The notes: generated from the sequence alone by a model not told the origin. Shown: positions 31,913 to 47,000, numbered from the stretch's first letter. The stretch: 64,000 nt of DNA from Choristoneura fumiferana (GCF_025370935.1 NC_133472.1:42351040-42415039); one strand, 5' to 3'. Made by a program: numbers and translations.

Positions 31913-32067
31913 ATGAGCGATATGAGTAACTTTAAGATGCCGGAAGATTGCGCAAAGCAGTGGGAGATATTGCTGCTTCTTTTATCTTCTGAAGAGAAGA
32001 AAATAGACAGAACGAGTGACTTTGAAACCGACACGATGAACTACTTTCTGAAAAATGAAGGAGTTAG
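31913..32067 (+). CDS. SMYD4: SMYD4 coding exon 1
   Basis: Residues 1-51 plus two bases of codon 52. Starts MSDMSNFKMPEDCAKQWEIL; an in-frame stop lies two codons upstream of the ATG. Donor AG|GTTAGT. Confidence 0.85.
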
Positions 32068-35000
32068 GTTAGTAAATATTTATTTAAAATATAGGCCAAT
32101 CAAATAAGATCCTTAAAAAACGATTTACAGCTTGCTGGAAATTAAGTCTTCGAAAAATTCTAATTGCATTGGTATTAAAAATATTTTTAAACCCGGACTA
32201 CAAATGAAACCCCGTCTGGACGCTCCCCGGACGCCCTCTAAACTAGGACAAATCCGGGGAAACCCGGACGGATGGCGGCCCTAACGGTACCTCTTTTTAA
32301 ATAATTGCCATTGGAAAATGGTAAAAATTTTTAAACAACGAAAGTAACCCTTAGACTATAAAAACAGGAGGACCAGGCTGGGACATAGTTCCTGGGCCAT
32401 TCACCATGTCACCTCTCAGCACTGAAAGGTTCAGCCTCAATTTTTCCTATTAATAAATGAGTCATAAGTATGAAATTGACTTTTTTATTTATTTATTCGA
32501 CTGGCTGGCAAACAAGCAAGTCTCCTGATGGTAAGAGATCACCACCGCCCATAAACATCTGCAACACCAGGGGTATTGCAGATGCGTTGCCAACCTAGAG
32601 GCCTAAGCTGGGATACCTCAAGTGCCAGTAATTTCACCGGCTCTCTTAGGATTAGCGAGCAAGATGGTGGTAGCAATCCGGGTGGACCTTGCACAAAGTC
32701 CTACCACCTGCAAACTATTAATTTCTATCTATTTCATTATAATTTTATTTCTGTATTATCATTTCAGAAAAATCCTATTACATTGGCTTAGTGAAATGCG
32801 TTCGACGTATGCAAAAAAAGTTAGTGATACAGACACCGCATTGAAATGTGATGAAGTATCACTCCTCTGGCGGCAACAGGGGAATGAGAAATTCCGCGCT
32901 AACCACGTACTGGACAGCTATAAGTGCTACACGAAGAGTGTCATGTACGCTACACATGATGGAACAATGTACCCTCTGGCCTTGGCTAATAGGTCTGCTG
33001 CTTTGCTACGGTTAAAAAGATTTCAGGTAATACTTTATATGCAGTAATACTACTTAACTTATGTGATAATATTTTATATGCATTAATATTTTTTTAATTA
33101 ATTTTATTGTGTTAAATGATCTTGTAACTAATAAACTCACGTCTTAAATCGAGTTTAGCTCGACATGTTTCGGGCTATGTCGTAGCCCTTCTTCATAGGA
33201 GTACGCAACTTATATGAGTGAGTCTCATGGTAGTTTCATGTTAAATTTATTGTGCCACTATCATCTGGTTAAGATCACTATGTAAACATTAATTACCTTA
33301 ATCCTTAAAGTCGTCATGACTTATTTTGTACCAAAGCTCGGTACAAAGTAGAGTTTTAACGGAACTCCACCTCCATCTCCATAATTGTGGAAGTTCTACA
33401 AGAAATCATATCTCCACCTCCTTGTCTGCGGCCATAATATTACTGAGTTGTAAGGGAGGTTTATTTATGTTGATAAAATGTGTTTAATTAATGATTCTCT
33501 AACCTAGGCCTCTGTTAGGCAAAACTATTCATATGACAATTTATATGGAAAAATACTTTGATCACAAAAGCGAATGTCAATCAACCATTAATTGCAACTG
33601 CAAAGTATAATAGTTTTATAACAGTCTAAATAGCTGTTGCCGCTCTATTTGCGAAGAATTTGTTTATCACAATCCCGCGGGTGCTATGCCATTTTCTTGG
33701 ATAAAACTATCCTATTTTGCCTTCAAATTATCCTCATACTAAATTTCATCTAAATCGTTTTGCAGTTTAAACACGAAGATGCAACAAACAGGCACGAGCT
33801 ACTTCCGCTAATATAATTAACGGAATATGGACTATAATCTAATATACAACTCCTTCGAAACGGCTTGAACGATTTTTATGAAATTTTTTGTGTATATTCG
33901 GTAGGTCTGAGAATAGGATGTAAAGTATTTTTCATACCTCTACGCGGACGGAGTCACGGGCAACAGCTAGTATAATATAAGATTATGTTTAATGATTTAT
34001 TGCCGTGGAGATTTCAATTGAAAAAAAAAACACCGATTTCAATTATCTGCATACCAAATCTGTTTGATCGTTCTAGTATAAAAATGCAACTAATATATTT
34101 GCACACATAAAATTGTGTACTTATAGTATGGTAGAGTGCTTGTGCTCATATAATGAATCTCATAATTTTATTTAAATTTTAATTGTGTTTTTGATTTTTT
34201 GAAATTTTTATTTAACTGCTAAGCGAATGTGAACACTGCTGTCCATCGAGAAGTTTCCTAAACGCGAATATAATTTGACCAGCACTACTATATAATGTGT
34301 ACTTTCCTTATGTAACAATAATCTACTGACCTGCCAAAGGAAACTTTCAAAAATTGCGGAATTATTCATATAGAAAAATTTCGAAAACTTGTCACAATTT
34401 TGTATGGGGATTGAAACTTTCAATTTCTTAAATTGAAATCCCTACTAATATTATAAATGCGAAAGTAACTCTGTCTGTCTGTCTGTCTGTCTGTTACGCT
34501 TTCACGTCGAAACCACTGAACCGATTTTGATGAAATTTGGTATATAGGTATTTTGAACCCCAAGGATCAACATAGGATACCGCGATAACCTAGATCCGCG
34601 CAGACGAAGTCGCGGGCTTAAGCTAGTTTCCTATATTTCTTGTGAAAGTTTCCAGAAATTTCCGAGAACTTTCTCAACTTTTTGGAAACTTGCTACAACT
34701 TTCTGGTGCTTTAAATGCATGGTCCATGGTCCACTGCTGGACATAGGGCTCTTCCATGGCGCGCCAACACGCTGTCTTCAGCTCCTCGCATCCGCCGCCA
34801 GCGACCCTCTTAAGGTCGTCCGTCCACCGTGCCTCAGGACGCCCTGCACTACGTTTTCCCGTCCGTGGTCTATTCGAGGACTCGTCTGCTCCACTGTTCA
34901 TCAGTCCTGCGACAGACGTGGCCAACGCCACTTCAGCGAACTAATTCATGAGCATGAGTTTCGCATCCTCTTTTGTCCAGGAGTGTCTCTCGGACGTGAG

Positions 35001-38000
35001 CCTGTCGCTAGAGGCGGGCTACCCGCGCGAGCAGCGGCATAAGCTGCTGCTGCGCCGCGCTGACTGCCTCGTGGAGCTGCGCCGGCGGCGCCGCGCCGCC
35101 GCCGCGCTAGCAGAGGCGCGCGCGCTCTCGGCGGCGGCGCCGCTATCGCCAGCCGATACAGGTCAGTGTCTTAAGAGGAAACCCTGAGGGCGAAAGAATG
35201 AGGGCTATCGCGAATGAATTCGCCGCTAGAGGCGCTAGTGTAGCGTGAGGTCTCCGAAATGTCAAATCTCATAGTTTTTGGGTGAGCTACGCGGGTTTAT
35301 TTACAATTAGAATAATTTTGTGAATATTTTGCAATATCTGAAATGAATTATGGCAAATATGCGTTCCGGGGCAATGAATGTCTGTGTTTTGAGACAGTTA
35401 TGTCTTTCGGAAACCTTTGTCCTCCCTTTTTTCCGAACAAAACAGGGGCTATGCAACACTGTGGCATGCTCGATATTTATATGGTACGGTTTTAAGGTGT
35501 ATTAAATATGATTTTAATCTAAACTTTGTTTTCACGCCCGTAATAACAGCCTTTAAAACCACACTTAAAAACCTCACGCAACAGTGCGCCATCTAGTGAG
35601 ACACAAAACGATAGCCCTCATTGAGAAATAGGTATTTGTAATAGTTATTTGTGTCACGAGGGAGCTAAATGATGTGTTTACGGCGAGGACGGTACGTTAA
35701 TCCAGAATGTAGCGAAGGATTCTGCAACAGAATCCTAAGCGTAGCGAGGGTTTCTAAAGTAGAATCCTGAGCGTAATGAGGGATTCAAGTGTTAACGCGC
35801 AAGGTGAAAATAATTTTGACTCATACAACTTTTGACACCATGACGAATATTGAAATAAAACAATTATAAATATAATTAAAGAGCAACCAGCATAGAAAAT
35901 GGCATGGTTTTACAATAAAGTTCAAAAAATTGCATTTGCAAAAAAATACTCTGAAAATAATTGAACAGAAAAGTTGCACTTTGATCCCTCTCGTGCTCGT
36001 CAGGGAGGAAAAGTTACTTTTCTGAATGAGAGGTGTGAAAAATCTATTGCTGTCGCCTCAACGTCAAGCCTCCCCCCCCCCGCAGAACGCGTTGGATACA
36101 ACTGCAGCTTCGACCGAAAATACTATTCAAAAAAATACATAACATCAACGTTTCGTAGTCCCCTGATTTCTTCTCCAAAACATGACCTATTAACTAATTT
36201 TTACATAAAGAATTAAAGAAATGCTTTGGCCGTGTTCCAATGTTTTCCTTTTTTTTTATAATCTAGTCAAATTTAAAAAAAATCAAAGTCACGCAACGAG
36301 CTATGGAGAGAGCTATGCTTGGAGTTTCTTTGCGCGATAGAATCCGGAATACGGAAATTCGTCGAAGAACTAAAGTCACTGACATAGCTGGAAAAATATG
36401 CAAATTGAAGTGGCAATGAGCAGGCCACATCGCTCGAAGAACAAATAACCGTTGGGGGAGAAAAGTCCTCGAGTGGCGACCACGAACCGGAAGACGAAGC
36501 GTTGGCAGGCCTCCCACCAGGTGGACTGACGACATCGTGAGAGTAGCGGGAAACCGGTGGATGCAAGTGGCGAGTTGTCGTTCATTGTGGCGTTCTAAGG
36601 GGGAGGCCTTTGTCCAGCAGTGGACGTCTTCGGACTGATGATGATGATGATGATGAGTCAAATTTGCTTTCTGGATGTTTCAACACAGCGGAAAATCTGG
36701 CATTTATTAGGTTTTTGTAGGTTAATATCCCTTTTAATACTTTATGAAAAAAATAAAAACATAAGGCCATAGATTTTTGGAAAAACAAATATTGCTTTAC
36801 TGGCATTATCCAGGAAGCAAACAGGACACTTATATGGAAAAACGGACCTTGTGTTTCCTCTTAACACTCGTGTACAAGCCAATTTTGATTCTTATAAAAC
36901 TACTATGGTCTCCTACAAACGTCATCGGCCGCTTACGGCGTCACGTCGTACGCTGCGTCACTATCACAATGCTTATTATAGCAATGTATTGTTGTGGTCT
37001 CTTTCACACGTTGACGTTGGCTTCTTAACGTCAATATTCAAACTAAATAAATGTTACCGTATTTTGTGAAATTTTAGACAAATTTTTGACTAAAGATAAA
37101 ATAAAATTATAAATGTAGTTTTTTTTTATGTTCATTCTTGTTTCAATGTATTATTACCTGTAGTGAACTGTCATATCATAGCTTACTGTATCTCATCATC
37201 TATATTATTTAATGTATTTATTGTTTAGTTTAACTTAGTGTAGTGTATCGTTATCCCACCGAAAACTGGCTGATTATCAAACAAGTCGTCCACCTACCCA
37301 CCGTGTCTCTGTCAACCTCGACACTGGCAGAATCATTAGGAATTGATGGAGCCACTTTTCCTAAATTTGAATTGAATTGAAATGTTACCGTATAAGTTAT
37401 TATACGAAAAACCATATCTTAACTGAGATTCTATCCCAAGACAAAAATTGCAAGTCTGCTATACCGCCAGCCACCGCACACGCCTAGATAGTATTGAAAA
37501 GTAGCAAATTTTGCACGCAATGCCTTTTTTTTTTATTCGACTGGATGGCAAACGAGCAAGTGGGTCTCCTGATGGTAAGAGATCACCACCGCCCATAAAC
37601 ATCTGCAACACCAGGGGTATTGCAGACGCGTTGCCAACCTAGAGGTCTAAGATGGGATACCTCACGTGCCAGTAATTTCACCGGCTGTCTTACTCTCCAC
37701 GCCGAAACACAACAGTGCAAGCACTGCTGCTTCACGGCAGGATTAGCGAGCAAGATGGTGGTAGCAATCCGGGCGGACCTTGCACAAGGTCCTACCACCT
37801 GCAAAAAAAAAGCTGCTGTACTGAAAAGTAGCAAATTTTGCACGCAATGCCTTTTTATTTCTCAGTGGAGTTCGATCGGCTGGTACAAGCTATGGAGGAC
37901 AAGATGGCCGCCCAAGAGGACAAAGAGGAGACGAAGGAGGAGCCCCTCCCGGGGCTGTATCTGGGGGAGAACCCTGACTTCCACGCCGCATCCAATGCAG

Positions 38001-41000
38001 TCGAACTAAGGTACTGACAGAGCTGGACGTCTAAAAAGATAATCTGACTAATATTATAAATGCAAAAGTTTGTAAGTCTGTTTGTTACCTTGTCACGTCT
38101 AAACTGCTGAACGGATTTAGATGAAATTCGGTGTACAGATAGTTTAAGCCCCAGGAAAGGATATAGGATAGTTTTTTCTCAGAAAATTGAATAGTTCCAG
38201 CGGGGTAGCGTAGCGATAGAACCAGACATAGGAGTCCAGGGGCCAAATTTTAGGACAGATAGAGAGTTCCTATATCGATAAACTGAACTATAGATGCTTT
38301 TTCCATGTACTAGTGATCACCCCCAGCATTGTGTGTGTTTTCCATATACTAGTGATCGCCCCCAGCACTGTGTGTGTTTTTTCGTAAGTATTGTTCTGTA
38401 GACTATTATAAAGTTCATATAACATATTTAAATGAAATGATGAAAAAACAAGCTGAGATATGTGGTGCATAGGGGAAATTCGTGTCTGTACACCTGTCCA
38501 GTGGTGGTGTAGCGGTATAGCACGCGGCACCGAATGCCGACGGCCTGGGTTCGATTCCCAGCGCTGGTCTATTTTCTGTTTTTTCTGTGCATCTATGTTT
38601 CAGTTTGTATTTTCGATATGGATTTTACGGGATGACCGTAAAGGTAACGAAATTTAGAGTTGAACATAAAATACAAAAAGGCTAAAAACCAATATAACTT
38701 TTAATAATAACAAATTTTGCAAACAAAACTTTGAGTGATCGCTAGTATATAGAAAAACATCGATAATTGAGTTCGTCCATAAATTAACTCTCTAGCTGTC
38801 ATAAAATATTACCCCCTGGATTCCTATGTCTGGATTTGCTCCATGCGGCGACCGCAAAGGTGTAAGGAACACGGTAGTCGGCCGCATTCGGCGAGCGACA
38901 GCTGCACCGCCTTAACATGGCCGCCGCAGTAGACGGACAGACTAATGTAAAGACGACGTTCGTTCGCTGAAGTAGTTTGAAACTACTAGCTTCATGTACG
39001 ATTGTATTGCTGTTTGTTTTCCTCAATAAAGAAAATAAAAATAAATAAATAAATAAAATAAACAAATTCGGTGACTGCATTAGGTGAACGACATTATTTT
39101 GTATTTTTCTATAATTGTATAATGTTGTTTTTATGTATTTTATTTGTAATTATTTTATTTTGAAAAAAAAAGACTTTCTGCCAAGTTTCTTGCGGCGCAT
39201 TATTCTATAAATTATTTGAATTTGACGCTTTATATTGACGTTTTTATGCATCTTTACTCTAAAAAGTATACTTATCCATGAATATTTATTTTTGTTCATA
39301 GACGAAATGACGCGGCCGGCCGCCACGTGGTCACAAAAGAGGCGACGCGACGGGGCGACGTCCTGTTCTCAGAGGAGCCCTACGCGTGGGTGGCGCTGCC
39401 GACGGACAGCCCCGTCTGCGAGGGCTGTTGCCAACAGGACATCAACCCAGTGCCGTGAGTAGTCCACTCACGGTAAGACGTCGGGTGACAACCAGAAGTC
39501 ACTAAGTACCAAATACCTTCTCAATATGAAATTACTAACGAGATACGATATTTTGAAGAGCAGTGGCAGAAATTTTAGTGAGTTTTGCTTGGAGCCGGCG
39601 AAGGCGAAAGAGAGCCTGTGGAGTCGACATTGACATTAAAATTAAATAAATATCATGGGACACTTGACACCAATTGACCTAAAACTAAACAAAGCTTGTA
39701 CTATGGATACTAGGCAAGGGATAAATATACTTATATAGATGCATACATACTAATATTATAAAGCGAGAGTGTGTGTGTTTGTATGTCTATTCCGTCTTTC
39801 ATGTCGAAACAGAGCGACGGATCGACGTGATTTTTGGCACAGAGATAGTTTATGGGCCAGAGAGTGACATAAGCAACTTTTAATCCCGGAAAATGTACAG
39901 TTCCTGAGGGAGCAGCGCGCGATAACCGAATCGCACGCGGGCAAAAGCTAATACATATTAAATATCCAAGACCCGAGAACAAACATTCGTATTATTCATA
40001 CAAATATCTGCCCCGGCCTGGAATCGAACCCAGGATCTCAAGCTTCGTAGTCAGGATCTCTAACCACTTGCCTATCCGGTCGTCCAAAATACAATGCTTA
40101 CTGATAAATGCGGATGTTTGTTTGTTTTTTACACTTTTTTTGGTACTTACATTATTTAAAGGTACAAGGTTTTTTAAAAGTAGTGACAATGTTATAACCC
40201 TACCTATACATACTTATCCTACTAAGAGTTTGTGAGTGAGTGAGTGAGTGAGTAAGTGAGGGAGTGAGTGAGTATGTTTGCTACTCCTTCACGCTGAAAC
40301 GGCTGGACGGATTTGGATGAAATTTGGTATATAGATATCTGGACATCTGGAATAAAACATAGGCCACTTTTTATTCCGACATTCCCACGGGATAGAGATA
40401 AAATCTCGAAACAACAACCGCTGGGCATAGAGTCATGAAATTTGACATGATTGTTTTTAATGTAACGTCAACGAAAACCACGATTTAATTTTCCAGAATT
40501 CCCACGGGAATTTTTTAAAATCCCAAAATTTTAATTCAGCTACTAGATCTAATGATTTACGTGTGCGAAGCCGCGAGTAAACGCTAGTATGTATATATAC
40601 CTTGTTTATAATAACGAATGGAAAATTGACAAAAAATGGAATGCCTTGAAAGAGTTGAAAGGAATAATTGAGACGTTTAGGCCCGCCGCGCACGGTTGAT
40701 TTTCCAGTGGCGCGTTCGCGGACACTCGTGCGCGGCGGCCCTTGTCCAATTAATGGCATTAGATAGATCTGCACGTATTGTCGCTTTCTAATTACTAGAA
40801 GAATTTTGTTGGAATAGTCAAAGTCAAAATATCTTTATTCAATTTAGGCTACAACAAGCACTTATGAATGTCAAAAAAAATCTACCACCGGTTCGGAAAA
40901 ACCTCTGCTGAGAAGAATCCGGCAAGAAACTCAACGAGGTATACATTTTTTTAAACAGATTTACAATATTATTAAATGATATGTATACATCACAAGTATT

Positions 41001-44000
41001 TAACACAACTTTATTTTTAACACAGTAGGTTCGCTATTTGAAGGGCGGAAATAATTTAATATTAAAAAATAATAATTTTAAATTGCCCTGTTTGTTTTTG
41101 GGTCGATTGTTGCAAGTTCATTTTGACTCATTTCCAATGGTCGGATTGGCTTGACATGGATTTATTTGGTATACGTAAGTTTGATGACAATGCAAGTACA
41201 GTCAACAAAAAATACAGCCAGAGAAAAGCTAGTATTAAAAATGAAATTTTAACAGTAACTTATTCTACTATGTTACTATGAAATACGATATCTAGAATGA
41301 ATAAAATTCAATCATTTAATAATTTAATTTTTATTTTTCAAAACTTCCGGGTTCGATTCCCGGACTGAGTGCAAGTTTTTTTTTAAATGTATCAATTCAG
41401 TTTTTCTTGTTAAAATCGATGGCATGGCTCCTAAGAACAGATCTTCGTAAGTCTTATAGTTTGACCACCCTGTATAAATCAAATGAGCCATCCTGTACAA
41501 AAACGTTTTTGTTTGTGCACAGTTGCGGGGGCTGTTCGCGGGTGGCGTTTTGCAGCGCGTCGTGCCGCGCGCGCGCCGCCGCCCACCGCTGGGAGTGCGT
41601 CGGCGCCGCAGCCAACCTCTATCCCACTATCGGGATCGCTCATCTCGCTCTCAGGTATAGTGGTACAGTACCCGGCGAAAAAGATTGCACATCGGTCTTC
41701 GGAAAAAGACAATGAAGGCTATCGCGTATGAATTCGCCGCTAGAGGCGCTAGTGTAGCGTGAGGTCTCCGAAATGTCAAATCTCATAGTTTTTGGGTGAG
41801 CTACGCGGGTTTATTTATAATTAGACTTTTTTGTGAATATTTTGCATTACCTGAAATTAATTATGGCAATTATGCGTTACGGGGCAATGAATGTCTGTAT
41901 TTTGAGACAGTTTTGTCTTTTGGAAACTTTTGTAATCCCTTTTTATCCGAACAAAACGGGACTAACCGACACTGTGGTTGCTGGATATTTTTATGGTACG
42001 GTTTTAAGGTGTTTTAAATATGATTTTAATCTAAACTTTGTTTTAACGCCCGTAATAACAGACCCTGAAAGCCACACTTAAAAACCTCACGCAACAGTGC
42101 GCCATCTAGTGAGACAAAAAACGATAGCCCTCATTGGCTGTTCACGACGATTCCCGAACACTGGCGACCGTCCTAATCATGGTATTTATTAAGTGACGTT
42201 TTGTATCAAATAAATACTCCACAGAAAACCCAGAAAAATCCGAAAAAATGAAAAAAGAAAACCGGAAAAATGGGTTCGATTCCCAGTGCTGGTCTTATTT
42301 TTCTGGTTTTTCTGTGCATCTATATTTCAGTTTGTATTTTCAATTTAGGTTTTACGGGATGACCGTAAAAGTAAAAATTTGGAATTGAAATAAAAAATAC
42401 AAAAAGGTTCCTAAAAACCAATCTCAAAATTAATCAATAAAACTAAACAATTATAATTATATAGTAAGTAATGCATAAACATAGTAAGTGAACTATTGTT
42501 TCAGTGGAAATATTTCATTTCCTCGCCATCGAAGTGAAAGCAGAGTGTAAAACTCGAGCATTAAACCTATTTTACCCTCGACATGTCTATCCACCCTCGC
42601 CGTATCGGCTCGAGTGGCAATATGAACGTCTCGGGTAAAACGGCTCGTTTTATGCTCTTGTTCTACAATCTACTATTATTTATTTCGTATATCTTTTCCC
42701 CTTCCAGGGTACTATTAATAAGCGCGGAGCACGGGTTCCCCCCCCTCCCGCGCGACGAGCCCGAGCCCGCCACCGCTGAACAGCTGTTCCGCGGCTACGA
42801 GCGCGTCGACTCCATACAGATATATAAAGCGGACACCCACCCGTTCTACAGGATGTTCAATCTGGTGACCAACTTCGACAAGATGAACAATAGCGATTAC
42901 ATACAGTATGCTCTGGTGAGTGGACAACATTTTTGCAAGCTTGTGTTTGTATGTTTAAATGGGATTTTTAAGAGTTTTTTTTTCAGACTGCCACAATGCT
43001 CACGCTTTATTTGGAAAACTACACGGAATTCTTCAGTTATCTGCCATCCAGGGTGAGTGAGTTAAGTTTTAAAATCTAATATATAAAATTCTCGTGTCAC
43101 AATGTCTGTAACAAAACTCCTCCGAAACGGCTTGACCGATTTTTATGTTTTTTTTTTGTATCTGTTCGGTAGGTCTGAGAATAGGACGTAATCTATTTTT
43201 CATAATTCTATGCGGACGAAGCTGCGGGTAACAGCTAGTAATATAAAGGGTAGCTCATTTAGATCGGTCAGTATGGGAAAGTCTGAAACTATCAGACATA
43301 CTAAGATCTGTTCTTAGGAACCATGTCATCGATTTTAATAACAAGAAAAACTGCATTCATACATTTAAAAAAAACTTGTAATAAGTTCGTTAATCGAACC
43401 CGGTCGACTTCAAAAAAGGAGATGGTTCTTAATTCGTCTGTTTTTTGTATATTTATTACGCGATAACTCCGCCAATTGGGGACCGATTTTCAAATTTCTT
43501 TTTTTAGCATCAAGTCAAGCATTTTCATTCAGAGATCATTAAAGGACGTTGTCGCAGGTGCCGTACGCGCTCTCGGGTTCGCAGTTACGACTGGCGGCGG
43601 CGGGCGTCGTGCTGCGCGGGCTCGGCCAGCTGGTCTGCAACGGACACGCCACGCTCAGCCTCGCCGCCGTCGACGATGGCGACGGTAAGCAAAGAGTCCA
43701 AACGTCACCGTCTACAGACGACAGCGCCTCTGGTGTCTGGATGACGAAACACAACCGCCAAAGATGTCGGTCTTTTTTGCCGCGAACTTGCAAAATCTGG
43801 AACGAGCTTCCCGCTGGGGTCTTCCCATCGAGTTTTTTTATTTTTATTTATTTGACTGGATGGCAAACGAGCAAGTGGGTCTTCTGATGGTAAGAGATCA
43901 CCACCGCCCATAGACACCTGCAATACCAGGGGGATTGCAGATGCGTTGCCAACCTAGAGGCCTAAGATGGGATACCTCAAGTGCCAGTAATTTCACCGGC

Positions 44001-47000
44001 TGTCTTACTCTCCACACCGAAACACAACAGTGCAAGCACTGCTGCTTCACGGCAGGATTAGCGAGCAAGATGGTGGTAGCAATCCGGGCGGACCTTGCAC
44101 AAGGTCCTACCACCGGAGTTACGACCTGGGTGCCTTTAAGAGGCGAGTGTACAATTTTCTGCAGGGCCGACAACGCACTGGCATCGCGTAAAGCGCTGCG
44201 GGTGTCTATGGACAGTGGTGATCACTTAACATCAGGTGACCCACTAGTTTGTTTGACACTCTGAAAAAAAAAAAAAAAAAAAAAAAACAGTAAAAGTTGA
44301 CTGACCCAGTAAACGTTACCTGTGTAGGTCGGACGGTGACCGAGCGAGAGGTGCGCCGAGCTACCGCCATATACCCCTCCGCCGCCATGATGAATCACTC
44401 CTGCGAACCTAACATCATCAACACGTGAGTATAAGTGCAATATAATGTACACAATAAACAAAAGGGTGCTTACTATAGGGAACAAACGTAAGATGACCAG
44501 TTGTATGTAGTAGTAACGTGTCCGTATTCGCTGGGTGCGAAGTACTAGGTGGGGGTAATGAAATCTATCGCAGCGCTAATAGTGGCCGAAAGTAGAAATA
44601 ATGTAGGCTCTGTCATCTGTTGTACTCATATGAATCTGTCATTAACAAAGCAATTTGTGTAGACTTAACTGCCTAATTTTAGTAATAGATGTTTGTCTTC
44701 TTGAATTATTGAACACTGTCCCTGTTTTGTTCTTAATTCCTCTACATCCCGGACATGTCCAGCAGATACCAACAATTTTCCTTTTGAAACGGTTTGTGGT
44801 TGAAATGTTATATTGAGTAATACACAGACAAAATTTAATTTATTACTAGCGATACAAGAATAATTATATATGTTTACTATTATTTAAAGAAACCATTAAA
44901 GTAGGTTTATCTTTTTGTTTTACAATAAAAGTACGACTAAACATGAAGTAAACAAACCCTGACATAACCAAAATAAAACACACTTTTTGAATAAATTTTA
45001 CTTACCTCATTTAATTTTAATGACCAAAAATGAATTCACAGCCCTTTGTCCACCCAAATCACGGTATCACAGTAATTTTGTATTATAAATTAATACGTGA
45101 TAGGTTTGATTTTTGTCACAATGTCGCAATGAAATTTCAAAACGTCAGAACCTCAGAGCCGGCAAACTTGCGGACGCTAGGTGGCGCTGATGTCGTGCAC
45201 AGAGCCAATACTTAGATAAGTTGATGTTCCGTAATCGAAGGACTTAGGTCCTATATTATCAATTATGTGCATATCCGCATACAACACAGGTCGTATTGCC
45301 TAATGTTTCTGACGTTTGTGATCGCAATCAAATGACAGTTTTTGTATGCGAAATCTGTCATTTGAAAATGTGACAGAGTAATAATTGTTTTGTTTCTTTA
45401 TCGTTTTACATTGCGCCAGTTTAATTCCCGAATAGTGTTGTAAAAAAAAAACGGTATTCTTTCTGAAGTGAATAACAACAACAATTTTTTCAAGACGAAA
45501 CTAAACTTTCATTAGATAGTTATCATTCAATATGAGTTCATATTCATATTTATTAATTCGCAATTGAAAGCTTTTTGTCCATAAATATTTAAAATATACC
45601 TACAATGATTGGCACCACATCAGAGAAATTTCTTTCCAGGTTTCCGGTTATCGTTTGCCCGAATTTCATATGCCATAATGTATCGTTTTCTATCATTTTC
45701 ATTGGTCATAAAATAATTTATTTCTGAAATAGTATTTTCCTCAGAGTTGACATTAAACTAACCTAACACTATTGCATTCTATAAGATGAAATTAAAAAAA
45801 AACTCTGGAAACAGCACGGTTTTATATATTTTATGGCAAACGTTGGTATTGCAAGTAAAATTATGGCAAATGAAGTTATGGTAAGTGAAGTAATTCGCTT
45901 TCTGCATGTGAGTGCCTATTAAAATTATTGTCAAAAGCTGGCAAACAAACAATCAATGTCGTTTTATATTACATTCAGTAAAAAAAGCAAGCCTAATAAT
46001 AATATCCTTTTCACGCTTTTTTTTAAATTTTTATTACTATTCTCGAAACAATTAGATTCAAATTGCTTCTCAAAACAACACCTGAAACAACAACAATAAA
46101 AAAAGTTATGCGTGGTCATACATAAATAAAAAGAAATACACGCGTCGACTTGAAAACCTCCGTTTTTTTCGTCGGTTAAAACTTCGTCCAAATTTTTATG
46201 GTCCCCCGTTTGCAGCTTCCACAAGAACCGGCTGATAATCCGCTGCGCGTCGGAGCTGCCGGCCGGCGGCGAGGTGTTTAACTGTTACGGCCCTGCGCGT
46301 GCGCGCGAGCCCGCCGCGCACCGCCGCGCGTCGCTGCGCGCGCAGTACATGTTCACGTGCGCGTGCACCGCTTGCCGAGACCCGCAGCGGCGCGACTTCG
46401 TGGTCAGACCCTATTCGTTTTTTTTTGCATTAGAATGAGGGTAAGCGATATTGGCGAGTTTTAATGAAAAATACGTCACAGCAAATATGAAATACAATTA
46501 GCAAAGTCTATGATAATTTTCATTATTTCGATATCATAAGTACTTAATAGTTACTGTTTTTAAACGTTTTCCAATAAAAAAAACTCGTCAAGATTGTTTA
46601 CCCTATTTCTAATGTTAAAAAAAACAATAAATTAAAAATATCAAAAAACCCGACTGCCTTAAAATATACTCAAAAGAAAAAAACAAGCCTAGTGGGCTAG
46701 AACTTTGTTAAGTAGCTAACTTAAAGTTCAACAGTCAGGACCAATTAGGTAAGATTTTTTGAGCGTCACGATTTGAATGAGTCCTGACTGTTGAACTTTA
46801 AGTTAGCTACTTAGCAAAGTTTCTAGCCCACTAGGCTTGTTGTCTTCTTATTAGTATTTTTTAAGGCAGTCGGGTTTTTTGATATTTTTAATTTATTGTT
46901 TTATTTCACACTTTTTTGTGAAAATGGTATAACCCGTAAAATGGTATAATGGTAAAACGGTTATAACCCGTATATTTTTAGAAAGGGCTAATTATTAGCT

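Noticed and set aside
34948..35187. An independent small gene starting at 34948
   Set aside because: The in-frame codons before 34981 are intron; the frame from 34981 to 35161 fits exactly between exons 2 and 4 of SMYD4.
43935..44264. 109-codon frame in intron 9
   Set aside because: It is produced by the repeat at 43843-44116 and recurs with the same wording at 37620 and 32576.
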